Origin: Caedibacter sp052030685 | GTDB taxonomy: Bacteria; Pseudomonadota; Gammaproteobacteria; Francisellales; Francisellaceae | Length of the DNA: 8,804 bases | Reading direction: 5' to 3' | Assembly: GCF_052030685.1 (NCBI RefSeq) | Contig: NZ_JBQAJM010000048.1 | Span: forward strand, 1 to 8,804 | Part shown: positions 5,761 to 8,804 of the stretch, one piece after another | Layout of the letters: each line of letters opens with the position of its first letter | Numbering within the stretch: position 1 is the stretch's first letter | Position numbers and translations under genes: made by a program | Notes under the pieces: model-generated | What the model was told of the DNA's origin: nothing | The model's database searches: none | The model's input: only the letters and a program-made list of their open reading frames with translations

Positions 5761-7308
5761 ATGGCTGTTAATACAGATAATATGAAATCACCAGCTTTAT
5801 TTTCTGCCATCGCCATTGGCGTTGGTTGTATTATTGGCAGTGGCTGGCTTTTCGCATCTTACAATGCCGCAAGAGCAGTAGGTTCAATGGCATTTCTATC
5901 TTGGATAATTGGTGCAGTCTTAGCATTAATCTTGGCTTTGCTATTGGCTGAAACCGCAACAATGTTTAAAGAGCGCGCTTTTTTCGCACGCATTCTCACA
6001 CTATCACATAAGAATACTGACTATGGGTTTGTTGTCGCCATTTCAAATCTAATGGGACTGATTCTGGTAATCCCATCTGAAGCTTCAGCAACTATTCAAT
6101 ATCTTAGTGGTATCTACCCAAGTCTTATGGCAGGCAAAGACTTGTCATTAACTGGTGAGCTATATGTTGTACTTTTGATTGTTGTATATGGTTTGATAAA
6201 CTTTTGGGGATTACAGATCCTGTCTAAAGTAAATAATGTTATTACGTTATTTAAGCTTATTGTACCACTTGCAACTGGCATCATTATCATTGTCTATGCA
6301 GGATGGCATGGTGAGTTTCATGCATCCAACTTCTCATTAAGCGGCTTTCATCAATCTATGGGTGGCATGATTGGTGGCGCAATTGCCACTGTGGTTACTG
6401 GTGGCATTTTTTATTCTTTTTATGGCTTTGGCATGATTGCAGTATTTGGTGCCGAGCTTAAAAACCCAAAGCGCAATATTCCGTTAGCACTAATTGGTTG
6501 TGTCCTTATCTGTCTGGTTGTCTATCTCATTCTGCAGTTTGCCTTTATCGGTGCCATGCCAACCAAGTATCTTGAGCATGGTTGGCAAAATTTACCTATT
6601 TTCTCATCACCATTGGCACAACTTCTTGGTTTAATTGGCGTTAATGTCGCAATGATTTGGGTGCTATATGCCGACTCTGCGATTAGTCCATCAGGCACAG
6701 GAGCGCTTTATATGGGCTCAAGCTCACGCATGATCACTGGCATGTCACAAGATGGTCAACTGCCTTCATTCTTTGATCGTATTATTGCTAAATACAATCT
6801 ATCAAGACGTTCATTAATTACTGTCTTTATCATTGGCGTAATTATGGTGTTTTTCTCTAAAAACTGGCAAAACATCATGATCATGGTTACCGTGTTTCAG
6901 CTAATTTCATGCGTTGCTATTCCTGTCGCATTGGCACGCTTACGGAAGTCTGAGCCTCAAGCTGAGCGCGCATTTAAAGTACCTTTTGGTTTATCATTAA
7001 GCTATGTCATCTTTCTGGTTGTGTCTTATTTGATGATACAAGCATCGATGAAAGCCGTCCTGTTAGCACTTATTGCGCATATCATTTTATTTGTTGTCTA
7101 CTCCTTAAGCTACTACAAAAATGACATAAGCAAAATATGGAAATCACTCTGCTCTTCTTGGTCAATTTTCTTTTATTTAGCAATCAGTGTGCCATTTAGT
7201 TATTTAATCGATATCAAATCATTTGGTCATTTATATACCTTGATAGCATTCTTAATTGCTTATACTCTAGCTTATATTGTCATGGTTAATCAAAGAAACC
7301 ATCAGTAA
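5761..7308 (+). CDS. APC-family amino acid permease, second of a tandem pair
   Basis: A 515-residue inner-membrane transporter of the APC superfamily with about 12 helices. It is clearly paralogous to the gene upstream. Landmarks are GSGWLFASY in TM1 (27-35), IPSEASATIQY (104-114), GGIFYSFYGFG around TM6 (214-224) with GAELKNPKRNIPLAL (230-244), and LYADSAISPSGTG (302-314). The pore-lining motifs are shared but differ in neighbouring residues (for example GCIIGSGW against GTMMGSGW, and FYGFGMIAVFGAE against FFGFQTAVSFTAE), which suggests related but not identical substrates. The substrate is not assigned. The 185-bp gap from the first permease holds two palindromes, so it may have its own regulated promoter as well as read-through. 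A small exported protein follows 73 bp downstream. Confidence 0.93.
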   Translation: MAVNTDNMKSPALFSAIAIGVGCIIGSGWLFASYNAARAVGSMAFLSWIIGAVLALILALLLAETATMFKERAFFARILTLSHKNTDYGFVVAISNLMGLILVIPSEASATIQYLSGIYPSLMAGKDLSLTGELYVVLLIVVYGLINFWGLQILSKVNNVITLFKLIVPLATGIIIIVYAGWHGEFHASNFSLSGFHQSMGGMIGGAIATVVTGGIFYSFYGFGMIAVFGAELKNPKRNIPLALIGCVLICLVVYLILQFAFIGAMPTKYLEHGWQNLPIFSSPLAQLLGLIGVNVAMIWVLYADSAISPSGTGALYMGSSSRMITGMSQDGQLPSFFDRIIAKYNLSRRSLITVFIIGVIMVFFSKNWQNIMIMVTVFQLISCVAIPVALARLRKSEPQAERAFKVPFGLSLSYVIFLVVSYLMIQASMKAVLLALIAHIILFVVYSLSYYKNDISKIWKSLCSSWSIFFYLAISVPFSYLIDIKSFGHLYTLIAFLIAYTLAYIVMVNQRNHQ

Positions 7309-7381
7309 TTTCTCCAGCGCATAGACAACTGAGCGTCAAATCACTAAACTTAATCTTACCCTTAAGTGACAAGGCTTATTT

Positions 7382-7687
7382 ATGCGTCAACACATTATAT
7401 CTATCCTTATTGGTCTTACCTTTATGATGACTGGCTCAGGCTATGCTGATGCAAACTTTGATAAGTCAATGACCTATGCCACGGTTAATACCGTTGTTGC
7501 GACAAGCTCCGCAATTGCTTTACAAAAAGCAGGCTTTAAAACCCAAACCTATAATACGCAATATGGTTTAGTGACTACCATTGATGATAACCAAGGTGAC
7601 GTATCTCAAAAGAATCAAAGTGAACCTAGCACATGGCAAACACAGCAAGAGATATCTCAACAACGCCAAGATTTTATGAGTCAATAA
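7382..7687 (+). CDS. Small exported protein of unknown function
   Basis: A 101-residue protein I do not recognise. It begins with a classic signal peptide: positive MRQH, hydrophobic IISILIGLTFMM, then TGSGYA with a likely signal peptidase I cut after A22. The mature part of about 79 residues has no cysteine and no lipobox. Its middle (about 29-50) is Thr/Ala/Val-rich, and its C-terminal half (about 53-101) is rich in Gln, Ser and Thr, hydrophilic and probably partly disordered. AAGG at 7371-7374 sits seven bases before the ATG. It lies on the permeases' strand and may be a late member of their transcript, or may have its own promoter; none is clear. The signal peptide and ribosome site make it likely to be a real gene. 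Confidence 0.7.
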   Translation: MRQHIISILIGLTFMMTGSGYADANFDKSMTYATVNTVVATSSAIALQKAGFKTQTYNTQYGLVTTIDDNQGDVSQKNQSEPSTWQTQQEISQQRQDFMSQ

Positions 7688-7703
7688 ACTGCTATGACCA
7701 TAT

Positions 7704-7740
7704 CCCAGCCCACCTTGATTGTGTAAACGCTGGCTGAGGG
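7704..7740. other. Weak bulged stem-loop between convergent genes
   Basis: CCCAGCC (7704-7710) can pair with GGCT and GGG (7732-7735, 7738-7740) across a 21-nt loop, with a 2-nt bulge. It lies in the 106-bp gap between the exported-protein gene and the convergent MFS remnant, where a bidirectional terminator is expected. No T-tract follows on either strand, so it is only a weak candidate. Confidence 0.2.
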
Positions 7741-7793
7741 TACGGTGAGCACTTGTGAGTGAATATTTAGCCTTTGCTCAATAAATAAGGTTT

Positions 7794-8735
7794 TTAGCAC
7801 TTCCGTTCACGTACAAAACATAAGGTCAATAGTGCTAAGATAATACTTGCAGGCAGAATACTAAAGGCCACTTCATAACTTGACACACTATAGTTTGCAC
7901 CTAAGACATCCGGTTGCAAGTGATCTAGAATCATGCCAACAAGCCCTTCAAAGGTGCCACCAAATATAGGCTCTCCGGTGTTGATCAATGCTACAGCAGT
8001 CGCCATCACCCATAATGGGTTTACCTTGCGTCCGACGACAAAAACCAACATAAATGAGCTAGTCACAATGCCATAGACAAGGCAGGCAATAACTAAAAAG
8101 GTTACATTTAAATGCAAATACAAAATAGCCAGCAAAGACACAAAACCAATCAATGTGCAGCAAAACATAATCGGCACACAGCGGATCTTAACCGACAATT
8201 TCCCCATAATTGGCGCGCCAATGCCCATACCAATAAAAATACACGAAATAAAGTAACTGGCTTGTGTCGTTGTTAGTGCATATTTCTGGACAAAGAAGCT
8301 ATTACCCCATAGCCCGCCAAAGGCATCAATCGTCGTAAAGATTAACCCAGAATATGCCATAAGCAACCAATTATTGCGTGAACTGATCACTTTTTTGACC
8401 ATTTTTAAAATATTTTTTTGCTCATTTTGAGCTGCCTGTTCCTCCGCTAAATTAGCATGCCCCTCTTCAGGGTCATCACGCACAATAAGCCAATACACAA
8501 TCGCAAAAACCACACCAATAATTGCACAGTAATACAACCCCTCTTGCCAACCAACACTATTAAATAATGCAGATAAAGGCGCTTGCCCAACAACGGCACC
8601 AGCCATTGCCGCTGTCAACAATAAACTACTAGCAACAGAGAAGCCTTTTTCATCAAACCATGTTGCCGCTGCTTTCATATAACTCACCGTAGCAAACGCA
8701 ACACCTAGCCCCATCATCAAACGACCAATACCCAA
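7794..8735 (-). pseudogene. MFS transporter lacking its first three membrane helices
   Basis: The 313 residues align with a Major Facilitator Superfamily protein from the start of TM4 onward. GRLMMGLGVAF, at the TM3/TM4 boundary, is the family's RLLxGxG element. TM4-6 follow, then a charged central loop (about residues 88-115), then TM7-12 and a short tail RERKC. Normal members have about 400-430 residues and 12 helices, so roughly 100 residues (TM1-3) are missing. The only start in this frame is a TTG at 8733-8735 with no Shine-Dalgarno sequence, and an in-frame stop stands at 8763-8765. Neither other minus-strand frame between 8736 and 8804 encodes MFS-like sequence. The gene is therefore probably disrupted by an insertion or rearrangement near 8745, or misassembled. 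The original substrate is unknown. The C-terminal end at 7794 looks intact. Confidence 0.8.
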
Positions 8736-8804
8736 GTTGGTAAATTTTTGATTATTAAGTATTCAAATCAAACTTTTTTTGCAATTTAACGCCCCTCAAA
8801 CCCT

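Overview
The window is AT-rich DNA from a Gram-negative bacterium, most likely a gammaproteobacterium. The best taxonomic clue is the minus-strand gene at 1099-3324, which encodes the fused two-domain 23S rRNA methyltransferase RlmKL, an architecture typical of Gammaproteobacteria. The low GC content and the amino-acid-permease-rich gene set would fit a Francisella/Legionella/Piscirickettsia-like lineage, but that placement is inference. No rRNA, tRNA, CRISPR array, integrase or transposase gene is visible, and no gene-free stretch exceeds about 210 bases.

Layout. Positions 1-281 hold the last ~70 codons of an ABCB-type exporter ATPase, cut off from the rest of its gene by unrelated sequence (pseudogene remnant). 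A 210-base intergenic region follows, with six perfect or near-perfect 8-bp tandem repeats (310-357) and then a promoter/operator candidate (436-463). It leads into a two-gene toxin-antitoxin cassette (492-1119): a HigB/RelE-like Gp49-family toxin first and an XRE-family HigA-like antitoxin second, overlapping by 11 bp. The antitoxin converges on and overlaps the 3' end of rlmL (minus strand). Upstream of rlmL on the same strand is a small NTF2/SnoaL-like protein (3414-3845). Divergent from it, on the plus strand, are two tandem paralogous APC-family amino acid permeases (4049-5575 and 5761-7308), each preceded by the same very strong AGGGGAGG ribosome binding site, then a small exported protein (7382-7687). 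The window ends with a minus-strand MFS transporter (7794-8735) that lacks its first three membrane helices, so it too is probably broken.

Function. The core is ordinary: ribosome modification plus amino acid or polyamine uptake or exchange. The accessory signals are the toxin-antitoxin cassette, the short tandem repeats beside it, two truncated transporter genes at the two edges of the window, and operator-like palindromes over or near promoters. Three have a direct promoter relation: within the toxin-antitoxin promoter, over the rlmL -10 box, and over the NTF2-like gene's -10 box. Two more lie between the permeases. I do not see a convincing new multi-gene system. The best leads are the palindrome over the rlmL promoter, the repeat tract beside the toxin-antitoxin cassette, and the inter-permease regulatory region.
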